Source of the DNA: Dermanyssus gallinae
Taxonomy: Eukaryota; Arthropoda; Arachnida; Mesostigmata; Dermanyssidae
Direction of reading: 5' to 3'
NCBI GenBank assembly: GCA_003439945.1
Contig: QVRM01002807.1
Location: 23,031-87,030 of the forward strand
DNA: 64,000 nucleotides
Positions 24,936 to 35,579 of the stretch are shown here, piece after piece; the first letter of the stretch is position 1; every line of letters begins with the position of its first letter. The notes under the pieces were generated by a model. That model made no database searches. It was given only the letters and a program-made list of their open reading frames with translations, and had not been told where the DNA came from. Both the position numbers and the translations under genes were made by a program.

Positions 24936-24938
24936 GCA

Positions 24939-26609
24939 GTGTTGGCATGGCCGTCAACTGCACTGTCCACTGATCCACCGACGCAACCGCACTGTCCGCA
25001 ACACGCCGACACGCAACACGAAACGAGTGGCCGCCTTGAGGATTACAATAACCTGTACAGCGGCTATCCCCTTCTGGCTCGAACACTCGAAACGATCATA
25101 AACATGAGACTAACAGAGGAACTGGAGGAAAAAGAAGCACTCTCAGACAGACAATTTGGCTTCCGCAAAAGGCTATCGACGGAGATGGCTATCGACCTAG
25201 TTCTAAAGGAAGCGGAAAAACAAAGGGAAAAGAACCAATGGTCCAGGGAGCTCTGCGCGGTCGTTCTTCTGGACGTCCGAAACGCTTTCAACTCGCTGAG
25301 TTGCCAGGTCATCATAGACGTAATGGCTCAACGGAAGATCTCTTCGTATCTTCAGAAGATCATCGCATCCTACCTCAGCAATAGGTCGGTCATACACGGA
25401 AACTCTGAGTTCGCCATGAGTGCCGGCGTCCCGCAGGGATCCATACTAGAGCCTCTGCTATGGAACATGGCATACGACGACGTACTGGGACTTTGCAGAC
25501 TGGAAGGAGTACAAACAATAGCTTACGCGGACGACCTTGCCATCTTGGTCACGGCGCGGGAAGCGGAGACGCTGCAAGCAAGAGCACAAGCGGCCATTGA
25601 GATTGTGAACAACTGGATGGTAGGACACGGCCTCGAGCTCGCGCCCGAGAAGAGCGAGGCAGTACTTCTCACGGGCCGCAAGAGACACGGAAACATTAGT
25701 CTAGCTCTGAACGGCGTGAGCATAAAGATCAACAGGTCAGCCCGATATCTGGGTGTGATGATCGACACGGCTCTCTCAGGCAACGAGCACATAGACAGGG
25801 TGACCGCGAAGGCGGAAAAGTTAGCAAACAACCTAGCTAAGATTATGCCGAGAACACGCGGCGCAACTGAGGGCAAGAGAAGACTTCTTGCCTCAGTGGC
25901 AGAGTCTACCGTCCTATACGCCGCATCAACGTGGGGGCCGAACGCTATGAAACTGAAGAGGAACAAGAAAAAGCTCCTGAGAGCGGAACGTAAACTGGCA
26001 ATACGAATCGCCAGCGCATACAGAACAGTAGAAACGATGGCCATCTTCGCGATAGCAAGGCTAATACCTTGGCCTAGAATGATCGAAGAACGAACACGGC
26101 GGAAATCAAACAGATCCCTACGAAAAACCGAGGCCCGGAGACAGACAATTAAGGAGTGGAACGAGGAATGGACCAGCTCACCAGCACACATACCAGGAGC
26201 CTGGACCCGCCAGGTCATCCCCAACCTTGAGAAATGGTTTAATAGAGAGCATGGAGAGGTCACCTACTGGCTGACGCAGGTATTGACGGGACACGGATGC
26301 TTCCAAAAATACCTGCACAAGATAGGCAAAGCTCCGGATGCCAAATGCATTACGTGCGACACAAGCGAAGATGATGACGTGACTCATACAATCCTCCGGT
26401 GCCCAGCATTCGAAGAAATACGGCAGAACTCACCAGCAATGACTTCTTCAGACATGACGGTGACAGACCTAGTCTCCGCTATGCTGGAGGACGAATCCAA
26501 ATGGGAGCAGGGCATACTACTGGTGGAACGTGTAATGAGAAGAAAGATCGAACTGGAACGACAGCGAGCTGAGCAATTGAGTGACGCCGCTTGTGGCAAG
26601 ACCCGGTAA
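24939..26609 (+). CDS. R1-type LINE ORF2, 5'-truncated but open: reverse transcriptase plus C-terminal CCHC finger
   Basis: This is the longest credible protein in the window: 556 codons without a stop. Reverse-transcriptase motifs: A, VVLLDVRNAFNSL (about residues 108-120); B, AGVPQGSIL (162-170), followed by Glu where the family has Gly; C, the catalytic IAYADDLA (194-201); D, LELAPEKSEAVL (232-243); and ARYLGVMID (268-276). The C-terminal finger CITCDTSEDDDVTHTILRC (470-488) fits CX2CX9HX4C. In the family this enzyme primes cDNA synthesis at a nicked chromosomal target. The APE endonuclease and ORF1 are missing; full R1 ORF2 proteins are around 1,000 residues. The first 35-40 residues do not look like R1, so the annotated start is probably only the 5' edge of the fragment. 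It is younger than its neighbours. Confidence 0.9.
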   Translation: MLAWPSTALSTDPPTQPHCPQHADTQHETSGRLEDYNNLYSGYPLLARTLETIINMRLTEELEEKEALSDRQFGFRKRLSTEMAIDLVLKEAEKQREKNQWSRELCAVVLLDVRNAFNSLSCQVIIDVMAQRKISSYLQKIIASYLSNRSVIHGNSEFAMSAGVPQGSILEPLLWNMAYDDVLGLCRLEGVQTIAYADDLAILVTAREAETLQARAQAAIEIVNNWMVGHGLELAPEKSEAVLLTGRKRHGNISLALNGVSIKINRSARYLGVMIDTALSGNEHIDRVTAKAEKLANNLAKIMPRTRGATEGKRRLLASVAESTVLYAASTWGPNAMKLKRNKKKLLRAERKLAIRIASAYRTVETMAIFAIARLIPWPRMIEERTRRKSNRSLRKTEARRQTIKEWNEEWTSSPAHIPGAWTRQVIPNLEKWFNREHGEVTYWLTQVLTGHGCFQKYLHKIGKAPDAKCITCDTSEDDDVTHTILRCPAFEEIRQNSPAMTSSDMTVTDLVSAMLEDESKWEQGILLVERVMRRKIELERQRAEQLSDAACGKTR

Positions 26610-26800
26610 AATAAATAAGTGGAGAAAAGGAATATAACCCTTGACATTTGGTTGGCCGAACTGAAACTCTATTCCGGATGGAGCGCCCGGGTACCGGGTA
26701 ACGACTTTAATCCATCCTGGATATGAGGGCCTGGGTTAACTTGCCAGGCGGCACGTTGACGTTTTACGTGACTCATGTCTGCAACAAATACAGTGAAATC
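26610..26800 (+). mobile_element. Probable 3' UTR of the intact R1 copy
   Basis: Non-coding tail after the TAA of the R1 ORF2, with GAGCGCCCGGGTACCGGGTAACG near 26,682-26,704 capable of a small hairpin. The end of the element is not marked by a poly-A tail. Confidence 0.4.
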
Positions 26801-26829
26801 TAGTCAAACTTTCTCAGAATTGGACAAAT

Positions 26830-26990
26830 TGGACAAAAATAAACAAAAAGCCACATCCCCACACTGCATGCTCTGTCAAAATAAGACCGAGGACACCCCT
26901 GAACATGCAATCGTTTGGTGAAGTGGTGGAGCATACCCAAATATATGAGATAAGTGTCAGCAGTTTAGGAGTTTTCCACGGACAGCACAA
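26830..26990 (+). mobile_element. R1 C-terminal zinc-finger fragment
   Basis: HCMLCQNKTEDTPEHAIVW at about 26,863-26,920 is the CX2CX9HX4C finger of R1 ORF2, with the last Cys lost next to a TGA. It is closer to the finger at 58.2 kb (CIYCGDGPENTPEHTVLRC) than to the adjacent intact copy. It may be the 3' part of the older copy that the younger one interrupted. Confidence 0.65.
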
Positions 26991-26999
26991 AACCAAAAT

Positions 27000-27450
27000 T
27001 TTGCACCACAGTTAAGTAGTGTATTTCGTTTGAACACAGCCTATTGTGTGGTGGCGGCATTCGGCCAGAAAGTGCAGTTCACGCAAGCGTGAATCTGTAG
27101 GTGTACTAGCTTGATTAAAGCTTAATATGGCAAGCCATGGAAACTGGATCGTCGCCGGGTGAGAGGGGGTCATCGACGTCCAACTCACTAGATTTAACGA
27201 CGATTCTCTCCCAGGGTCCACGCGCAGTGGTAGCTTAAGATACGTGCCGCCGAGGTTTACTGTCAGTATCTAATTGTGGGGGAGTGTTATAAAAGAGGAA
27301 ACCCTAGAGTAACAAGCTGCGCCGCCTGTGAGATAATAGCACGGCTAACAGCGTGGAAGGAGCTGGCGAAAAAGAGCGCTAGGACATTGTGCGATACGGC
27401 TCAAGCCATGCAGGTACTCAGGGAAACGTAATGTTGACAGTGTGTTCCTG
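27000..27450. other. Spacer, nothing recognised
   Basis: Mixed sequence between R1 and the next LINE; possibly untranslated LINE tail. Confidence 0.3.
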
Positions 27451-27459
27451 ACAGCTTCC

Positions 27460-29770
27460 TCTCGCGGGGGTTGTTAGAGAAGAACGAGACTGTCGGAGTA
27501 CGTGCAGGGCAGCGAATTTCGAGTACATGTCTATGAAGTACATTTAAGACAATCCAAGAGCCATGGCCTTCGATGGAATGCAGTATGGGAATGTAGGAGC
27601 CATGCTAGAGGCACAGCCGATGTGGGATATATAGGAATGGATTACTAAAGAAGACACAGGCATGGAGCCAACGACAGTGGACCAGCGCTGCAAATCCCGA
27701 ATAGAAATTCTTTCGGCCCAAGAGCCCATTTAGACGAGAGCAGAACCAAATAATGGCAGACGGAAGCAAACGCGATGGGACACCAGAAGTAACAGATACG
27801 GGGGCAGGACGGGGGCATACGGAAATGGGAAGGGTGGAATAAGAGAAGGGGCGGCAGATACAGGGAAAAAATTTTCCAAGGGAAAGAAAACACATAGAGA
27901 TGGCGGAGCTCGAGGGTGCATTGGAGGTCATTTGACGGTTGGCAGACACCGTCATCGAGAGCCGGGTGTAAAGATTGACATAAGTTACAAAAGAAGAAAA
28001 GCAAATGAAAAGCGTAAGAGTACTATGTTCGTTGAATGGGTTTCAGTGGGTGGAGTTACTAGAAGAAATTTACAAAGATAAGAGGGGGGCAAAATGTATG
28101 TTGTGGGCGCGTATGACAATTGTTGTACGATTAGTAAGGGCGATCGAAATCGAGAGGAACGAGAGTGGTATGTGATCAAATAAATGGGGCAATATTGGAG
28201 CGGAAAAGGTGAATTAGAGAACATAAAAAAGGTAATGCAAAGGAAATATATAACAAAGAAGAGTATTGGGCCAATTACCAGAAAAGCCGAGAATAGAGCT
28301 TAAATGTTAATACAAGATGAAATTATAAATACAGACGAGTGGAAATTTAAAACATCTTGGGGGCTCCTAGAGGGCAGCGAGCAAACAGTTTTGGTACTAT
28401 ATTAAGCAGGAAAAAACAAGCATGGCAAATAAAACGCAGAATAGAATATACACAGTAGAAGGAATAGACAGTGCGTCACAAGCACAATTTTTCACGACTT
28501 AAACAGTGTAGAAAGGACAAAACTAGCACTGGGATTACAACCACAATTGATGAGACTGAAGGCGTGGTATTTGAGCATTTGCGGCATTGCGAGGATAACG
28601 GTGTGTAACAGGGTTTTTAGATCTAAAAAACGTATGATGTGGTGACCCAAACAAAGTCGCATGATATTATGTTTGAGGAAGATTTTAAGATAAGAAGAAG
28701 AAGTGGGTGGAGTTACTAGATGAAATTTACAGGAATAACACGGTTTGAATAATAATAATAGCAGCCGGACAGTCCAGAGGGTTTATAGTCACTAAGGGAA
28801 TCCGGCAAGGATGTCCCTTGCCATCGGCGCAGCAGAGCAACTAATTAATAGCATGGCATTAGGAGGGCAGATTGGAGAAAGGGGTGTATATATCAAGATA
28901 CCAGTGCCACGATCTTCTGACGATATTGTAGTGTCAGGGCGTGGTGTTAGCAAAGTCAGAATGCATTTGGGGAAGCAGCAGGAAAACTACACATGCCGTT
29001 TAATAAAAAGAGCGTCAATACAAGTATTTCGGGAAGAAAATGATTACAGAGGACGTTTATTTAGATGAAGAAAAAGAAGCAGAAGAAAAAGAAGAAGAAG
29101 AATACAAGTTACGTGGAAGAAAGAGGAAGAAGTAAGTAAGAGTAAGGGTTTCTGGGGTTTAATAAATGTATCGTAACAATTAATATGTGGAAGGCCATTT
29201 GTGTACCAGGATTGACATTTGCAAATGCCGCGCTGATCCACAACGCGGGGTTTGGGAGGAAGGTAGAAGGAGTACAGAGAGGTGTAATAAGATTTGCATT
29301 AGGTTGCCGTTTTAATTGCGCTAGGAAGTTTCTTAGAGGGAACGGGGGTGTCGAAGAATATACAGAGAGGTACAAAATAAGCTAAGACTTAGTATTAGGA
29401 TTAAGGTATCACAGATAAAAGATAGGCTAAACAGATGGAGGTGGTGAAGACGGTACTAAGGGTACAAACAGTGAGATTGCAGCTAGAAAGATTGGGTACA
29501 ATAGTTAGCAATGGGCAAGAGCGCAGGTTTAGGAGAAAATGGTGAAATTGAGGGCAAAAAAGCGATACGTTCCAGCAAATGGAAATTGGCGATGGACCAG
29601 ATCGAGTTTGGCGAAAGAAAAAGCGGGAAATTAGCGGGGTAGAATAAGTATGCAATAATCAAGAGGGAGTAGGCGATTAGCAGATGCAGCAGGAAATGGA
29701 TATTAAATACAAGGATACAGCGGGCTACAAAGTACCGAGGTTGTGGGTTGGGAAATGATACATAAACATA
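27460..29770 (+). mobile_element. Decayed LINE of the type common in ticks
   Basis: A purine-rich plus strand with many stops carries ordered motifs: QFWYYIKQEKTS at about 28,384-28,420 (linker before the reverse transcriptase), TKGIRQGCPLP at 28,790-28,822 (motif B), SSDDIVVSG near 28,915-28,941 (degraded YADD motif C), and MWKAICVPGLTFANAAL at 29,185-29,236, followed by VQRGVIRFALGCRF (thumb). That last block is very like reverse transcriptases usually annotated as 'tick transposon'. The word GTGGGTGGAGTTACTAGA occurs at about 28,048 and 28,705, so part of the copy is duplicated. The minus-strand frames here are shadows. The 5' limit is uncertain. Confidence 0.7.
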
Positions 29771-29779
29771 TTGAAAAAG

Positions 29780-30283
29780 AATGAAGAAAATGCTTCTTCC
29801 TCTGAAGGACATATGACACCGGCTAGGATATGAGATATGGTCGTTTAGAAGGGAATTTGAACAATTGAAGTTCTACTATCAGCGCTCACGTTCAATTCAT
29901 TAAAATCTACGGCCCTACGATCCATACGACCTTGCATAGCACTAAAAAAACGCAATGTTAAATATTTCGATTTCCCTGCAAAATTACCATGTCATCTCTT
30001 CTAGCCGGTGTCGTGTGTTGTGGAGAGAAAGCAGCATTTTCTCACGAACATGACGGTGTGCTTAGTTTCTCTTACTAGAAGGACTGATTGTCTCGTAATC
30101 GCACATTTGTGTGTTTCTGTGTCGGGCAATAACAGTAGTGCCATAGATTTTAGCATTGCCCCTCTCACTTTAAAACAAGTCTTCTCCGAAACCATATTCC
30201 ATTAAAGTATTGTGTTACCGAACTCTACAATTCCCTAGGTAGCGTTTCAATAAATTCCTGGACCATTTAGAACACGGATATAT
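29780..30283. mobile_element. Hairpin-like non-autonomous derivative of the long-TIR transposon
   Basis: The left half (about 29,785-29,900) matches the left arm of the element at 44,985-46,933: GCTTCTTC..., then ATGGTCGTTTAGAAG. The right half (30,000-30,250) matches the right arm: CTCTTCTAGCCGG, GCATTTTCTCACGAACATGA, then CTCTACAATTCCCTA. Only about 100 bp separate the arms, so the copy is nearly all inverted repeat, as in a MITE. The left end is truncated against the LINE. The frames on both strands at 30,001-30,205 are TIR translation. Confidence 0.7.
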
Positions 30284-30344
30284 ATTTTTTTTAGAGCCTA
30301 CTTACACTAATACCTTCTGCATGTATATATATATATATATTTGC

Positions 30345-30560
30345 CTCTCGCATTTGAGACCTTGGGTGCTACTGGTGTTCGGACCAGATAGCTGATCCGC
30401 AAAGTCGGCACTATGTTAAATATGTCAACCGGTGATAGCAGATCGTCGTCCTTTTTTAAACAACGTCTGGATCTTGACATACAACGTGGAAACGCGGCCT
30501 CCGTTCGTGGCACTCTTCTGAAGTGGTCTCAGCCTAGCCTAGACGAAGCGGACACGTGAT
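30345..30560 (+). mobile_element. 3' end of a LINE with nuclease-like tail, fragment
   Basis: The plus strand reads FAFETLGATG near 30,347 and LDLDIQRGNAASVRGTLLKW at about 30,470-30,530, the extreme C-terminus of the same ORF found on the opposite strand at 30,925-32,300. A (TA)n array at 30,323-30,341 abuts its 5' edge. Confidence 0.65.
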
Positions 30561-30827
30561 AGTCACAATACACACCCGCTAGGCCCATTGGCGTAGCTAA
30601 TCTTCCGTAATATGTGTCCCAAATACATATTGTAATATACGAAAAATAAATATATATATATATATGCTGATTGAGAATAGATCATAAACCATGCCGCTGA
30701 GAGTCAGCGGCCATGCTGCCACAAGAACTGTTGGAGAAGCCCTAGATATCTCACCAAGTCCGGCCCTCGGTGCATTGAAGATATACCTCACGATGAGTTC
30801 CAAGCCCGTAGGGGACGGAGGGTGGTC

Positions 30828-30906
<79 letters not shown>
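30828..30906. repeat. (TA)n microsatellite
   Basis: About 38 TA units. It begins where the minus-strand LINE ORF ends (GNAISILGTL then Tyr-Ile repeats). Confidence 0.95.
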
Positions 30907-30912
<6 letters not shown>

Positions 30913-30924
30913 CTGCACCATTCG

Positions 30925-32300
30925 CTAAGCGTTCCCAAAATTGAGATCGCGTTGCCCCGCTGGATGCCAATGGAAAGTCTCTGACTCTAAGTAGTCTTTC
31001 AGTCAGGAGGCCCACAAGGTCTCGAAGGCCACTGGGCTGAAGTTATGGGCTCTTGTCAATTCGGCGTATTGGTTCATCTTATTCTGTTCTGCTAGGGTCG
31101 CTGCGTGACCAGCTTTAAGTAAATCGAAACCGAATATTAAGGGAGAAAATGAGTCGGCTACGGTGGCGTCCTATATGAGGAAGCGGCCTCGTTTAAAGGG
31201 GATGAGAGTCATGACATCGGGACGCTTGCAGTCGTTTCTGGTTAGTCCACTTGGTTCTAACGCGACCTTCACAGAGGGCGCAGGATAGAGCGCGGTGAGC
31301 TTTAGTGCCCACCGGCTCCCTGCATCGGCATATGTGAGGGTGAGCGAGCGGCGTACCGAGTCGGAGACCAACACATATTCTCATAGTGGTATCACCAATT
31401 AAGGTTCTTAATGATGCACTAAGTAGGGTGTGTAGCCAATTGCTTGCATCTCTTGCAGAGGTTGCGCTAAGCCGAGCCCTAGTAGAGTCGTTGTCAGCTT
31501 GATCAGTAAGTAATCGAGCATGTTGATCGGCCAGCAGGGCCGACTATTCACTCTAAGGTGCGATGTCATTTGGTGAACTTCCATGAACCTCAACCAAACT
31601 GCTCGTGACTTGATCTCGCATGGAAATGATTTCGAGCCGGCCGGCTTGATCCAGGAGCTCGCAGACCCTGCCGAAAACCTGATGGATGCCGGTAACTGTC
31701 GCAGGAAGTGCTAATATTGCCGGGTCTGGTAAGCCAAGCCCCCTTGGCTATTGGCAAGAAAATCTGTCGTTTGGCTATATCGTCCTGTTCGATGTTGAGC
31801 AGGTTGGATATCGTATCGGCTGTAAGACGTTGAAGCGTCTTAGCTCGTCCGTTTTGCCAGTAAGGTCAATAACCCTCAAAATATGAGTCAGGCGTGTCGC
31901 TGAGTAACAGCACCTCTGCAGGCAAAATACCACTATGATATACTATCAGGGGAAGGCGCTCTGAAACGGCACTTAGTTTACCTAGCCATTTCTGCAACTC
32001 GGGGGGACACCTTGACAAACAGTTTGCATTTCGAAGGGCTTAGGGCCAAGCCGCTTATCTTCTCGAAATCGATAATCTTCTGTGAGTCAATAGCGACTGT
32101 GGAGGCGTTGCTTGCCAGTACTCCATTCAAGTACGACATGTTAAGCGGGTTTTTGAGTGATTTGATTAAATCATTAACTGCCAGGCAATACAAAGGTGTA
32201 CCAAGGGGTCTTCTTGTTGTATACCTGTCTCGGACGATATTATTAAGTCAGACGTTACAAAGCCGGCAAGAAAACGTTTTCTATTATTTTTAGGCAAAGC
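30925..32300 (-). mobile_element. Decayed LINE, reverse transcriptase plus CCHC and nuclease-like C-terminus
   Basis: On the minus strand GIQQEDPL near 32,215 is motif B (family GVQQGDPL). After a frameshift, YCLAVNDLIKS and SPLNMSYL-type sequence near 32,120-32,190 cover motif C with the catalytic Asp pair lost. SGLALSPSKCKLF follows at about 32,020-32,060. Further on come ICVGLRLGTPLAHPH near 31,340-31,380, a Cys/His finger (CRCREPVGTKAHRALSC, about 31,280-31,335), EPSGLTRNDCKRPD near 31,200-31,250, DATVADSF near 31,150, and GNAISILGTL at about 30,930-30,960. The E...KRPD...DAT layout resembles restriction-like endonuclease domains of some LINEs (inference). Many stops and shifts; pseudogene. 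Confidence 0.7.
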
Positions 32301-32329
32301 AACTTCAATTATGTGGGGGCGTAGTAACA

Positions 32330-32905
32330 ACTAGCTGATACTCGATAAAAACAGTTAGTAGGAGCGCGGCGCGGCATGGTGAACACCTTACGGTAGCAGT
32401 TGTTATATAATATGTCAGTTAATAATCGCCGCCTGTCGGATTCTGAAGGCTGTCGGTAAATATGTCACCAGACTCGTTATATATTAGCGAACCAACGGCT
32501 GGCAATGAGTGTTTATTAAGGGGGCCCGGGCTGCTTCAGCAAACCCCAGGGGAGGGAAGGGGGAGGGGATACATGAAGCACCCCCTCCTGGTCAAGGAGT
32601 CCTGATCAAGCAGGTACGCACCGCCCACCTACCCACACTGCTACAGTCGCCGTCCTTATTATTATTATTATCATTATCATCGGCAGCGCTGCCATTATCA
32701 CCATCGACATCATAATAATCATCATGATCATCATAGTATTTTACGTCATCATTACGGTCGACATCACCGTGTAGTCTTAACTTAGAAGATTAACTTAACA
32801 TAAACGCTTACACATAAATCTGCCGCTTAAGCTGATCCGCCGCTGTGCATCGCAGTTCTGCAATTCAACTGTGGATTTTCACGCTGGTCGATATCAGCGA
32901 CTTCA
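32330..32905. other. Spacer leading into a second GC/CpG-rich block
   Basis: No gene recognised. Imperfect (TCA)n and (TTA)n runs occur at 32,655-32,745. Confidence 0.35.
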
Positions 32906-32913
32906 ACACGAGT

Positions 32914-32932
32914 GGGGGGGTGGGGGGGTGGG
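32914..32932 (+). other. G-quadruplex-prone G tract
   Basis: G7-T-G7-T-G3 on the plus strand, within a CpG-rich segment. Four runs of three G can be drawn from it. Confidence 0.7.
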
Positions 32933-33169
32933 CAACGACCACTTCGTGAGGAGGCCCAAATGGGTGAAGGGGCGCTGGGGACGCGGTGGTGGGGCGCGCG
33001 ACCAATTAACGGAGACCAACAACGACTAGCTATGACGAGAGCGAATGAATCCGGCGCGAGAGGGGCGAATAGCCACAAAGTCACTGTTCCTATAAGCACC
33101 AGGGCCGATTGTCCTTCAATCCGGCTGCTCGCTTGTTAACGACGACTTTATGCACTAGACGTCAGCGAG

Positions 33170-33303
33170 AACATCGACAACAACAACAGCATCGACAACT
33201 ACGACCACAACAACAACTACGACAACTGCGACCACAACAACAACAACTACGACAACATCGACAACTACATTTGCAACTACAACGCTAACAACAGTAACAA
33301 CGT
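33170..33303. repeat. Imperfect (CAA/CGA)n tract
   Basis: ACAACAACTACGACAAC-type units with ACG and ACT interruptions. The poly-Val minus frame is an artefact. Confidence 0.9.
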
Positions 33304-33920
33304 TGACACCTGTCGCTGGTTGGCTCTGAAAGGGTTCGTCCGCGGTATGCACTACACGCTAGAATAGCAGCTGCAGCAGCAGCAGCGGCGCCGGGGGCGA
33401 CGACGACAACGACGACGACAGCAGGCCACATGCATTCATCGCAGGTCCAGCGTTAGCAGCAGTCACAGTAGCATACCGCGTCAGTGCGCTGGTAAAAGTT
33501 GCACCAGTGACAGAAGTATGACGATGAACAGAACACGCAGCTCGCACAGCTCAGGCAACGTTCAGTGACAACAGTTCATGCGCAGTGGCTGCAGGCTCCA
33601 CGAGCGTTCTTTCTACACGTAGGGAGCACCTAGACACGCATTCGTAGGCAGAAGAAAATTACCGATACAAATAGTTAGGCACACAGACAATCAATTAAAC
33701 AGTCGGTTACACAGGCAGACAGATAGACAGACAGACAGACACATATACAGTCAAACAACCAATTGTTGAAATGGGTGTCGCACACAGTCGCTTGATTAGA
33801 CACACACACACCCACCCACAAACATATCTATGTATAAACTATACATGCGCAGGCAAAGACGAAGCAGCTGTTGGCGTTGGTGGTGGTGGTGTTTAATCGA
33901 TGAACATAACAACTGACAAG
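33304..33920. other. CpG-rich spacer with tetranucleotide runs
   Basis: CAG/CGG/CGA-rich DNA at 33,365-33,430, then (ACAG)n at 33,715-33,740 and (CA)n near 33,800. No gene recognised. Confidence 0.4.
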
Positions 33921-33924
33921 CCAT

Positions 33925-34299
33925 ATGGCGGAGTCATCGGCGTGCTATCGCATCCTCGCGGCGCCCGGCGCCGAATCTAGCCGGTGTGGCAAGGGCGCTC
34001 GCGACGGGGGCAACGCTAACGGCCAGCGCAACTCTGCCTTCTGGCGGGCCCACTTGCCACAATTTGTCTTCCGCCACGACACCAGCAACAAGCTGCACAA
34101 ACAACAACAACAACAGAAGCAACAGCAGCAACAACGGCGACAACAACAACGGCGACAACAACAACAACTACAACAACAACAACAACAACAACAACAACTA
34201 CTACTACTAACTACAACAGCAACAACAACAACAACAAAATCAGCAGTAGCAGAGCAGATGCAGATCGAGCAGCACAAACAGAATTACCAGTTGCCCTGA
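33925..34299 (+). CDS. Possible Q-rich coding segment, 124 codons
   Basis: An ATG at 33,925 opens MAESSACYRILAAPGAES, then a mixed, Arg/Gly/Asn-containing segment to about residue 57, then a Gln tract encoded by CAA/CAG with Arg interruptions, a Leu/Thr stretch from (CTA/ACA)n, and EQMQIEQHKQNYQLP before TGA. The first 57 residues are not repeat-derived and lie in CpG-rich DNA, so a first exon of a regulatory gene is possible. No splice donor is needed or seen, no family is recognised, and the Q tract also reads through in other frames. Confidence 0.25.
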   Translation: MAESSACYRILAAPGAESSRCGKGARDGGNANGQRNSAFWRAHLPQFVFRHDTSNKLHKQQQQQKQQQQQRRQQQRRQQQQLQQQQQQQQQLLLLTTTATTTTTKSAVAEQMQIEQHKQNYQLP

Positions 34300-35300
34300 C
34301 ACTGCAGACAGCTCCGTTTCAATCAGTTTTGCTGTTTCTGCTATTGCTAGTTGTGATGTTGCTGAAGTGGGCACGTACTACCCTGCATGCAGGTATGTAT
34401 GTACGCAGTACGTACGTATTTATGCATACATGTCCGAAATATATGTATGTCCGACAATAGACAAGCTATACCCAGCTATACCCAGCTATACGAATACGTA
34501 GGGAATACGGCGCACGGCGTAACGTCTATGCATATAGGCAGTATAGAAACGGCGTGACGATGCCGATTGTACAGCGAAACAGCAGAACTTTGTTGCTGCC
34601 TATCAGGGCAGTGCAAAGCAGGACGGAGGAGGGGCTCTATGTGCTGCCTGTTACGGCGATGGACTGCGCGATGGAGCGCTGCCGAGACGATGTTGCTTCT
34701 GTGGTTGCTGCGCGTCACTATCGTGCGGTCATCAGCGTAATCATTGTACCGTCGTCGTGATCGTCGTCGTCGTCTCGCTACGTTGTTGCTAAGAACGCCG
34801 TTCGTCACACTCCTGCCTCTCTTGTCGTTGTGATGGTTGATGTCGCTGTTTTCACTGTTGATGGGTGGTGATATTTTCTCCATCTTTTAAGCTTAGACTA
34901 CGATGGTTATATCTATTTGTTTGCCAACCTAACCACCGATTTCGTTGACTGGCAGTCACGCAGAACTCGTGTGTTTTTTTCGGTGCCCCTATCATTGAAA
35001 ACGGGTCTTTTGGTGCCCCTAGCACAGGTAGTAGTACACTATGCCTGGTCTTTACTCTTCATCTCTTTCTCTCTCTCTGTGTATCTCTCTTGCTCTTCCT
35101 TCCCCTCGCTCGCGCGCGTTATTTCTCCCACTTTCCATTTTCCCTTCCCGTTGATGCGTTCGTCTCTATCGGCCGTTTATCTGGTAGAGTCAAGCGTTGA
35201 TTTTGGCTGGCTGGCTGGTTGGTTGGTGACCAAGGCTGGCGAAGCAGCACCAGCATCAACATAGGCGTCCGTGGCGGTGGTAACAGTAGGAACGACGTTG
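34300..35300. other. CpG-rich spacer with unassigned frames
   Basis: Overlapping frames at 34,476-34,883 (minus, Arg-rich) and 34,554-34,760 (plus) are unrecognised. A CT-rich stretch lies at 35,060-35,155. It may be promoter or 5' UTR of a host gene, direction unknown. Confidence 0.3.
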
Positions 35301-35307
35301 TGCCTGC

Positions 35308-35328
35308 ATATATATATATATATATATA
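35308..35328. repeat. (TA)n microsatellite
   Basis: About 10 TA units. Confidence 0.85.
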
Positions 35329-35579
35329 CTATACTATCCCGATGGGAATAAGCCGCCACAACGGGCGGCATCGCTAACCCGGTCTTGGTGGAGGCGGCGG
35401 TGGTCGCACATGACGCTGTTGTTGTTGCAGCCCCAAGGGTCAAGGGAGGAGGGAGCCGTTGCAAGCAAAACATCGATGGCTACGGTGGCTGTCTATTCCC
35501 ATTGGTAACACACAGCGCCAGGCTGATCCAGCCAGGGGCCCCCAATGGTCTACTGCTGGTTATTGCTTAAGCTTTGCCG

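Noticed and set aside
25523..26263. 246-codon minus-strand frame
   Set aside because: Antisense shadow of the R1 reverse-transcriptase ORF.
27645..28224. Minus-strand frames of 60-119 codons rich in Phe, Leu, Ser and Pro
   Set aside because: Shadows of the purine-rich plus strand of the decayed LINE.
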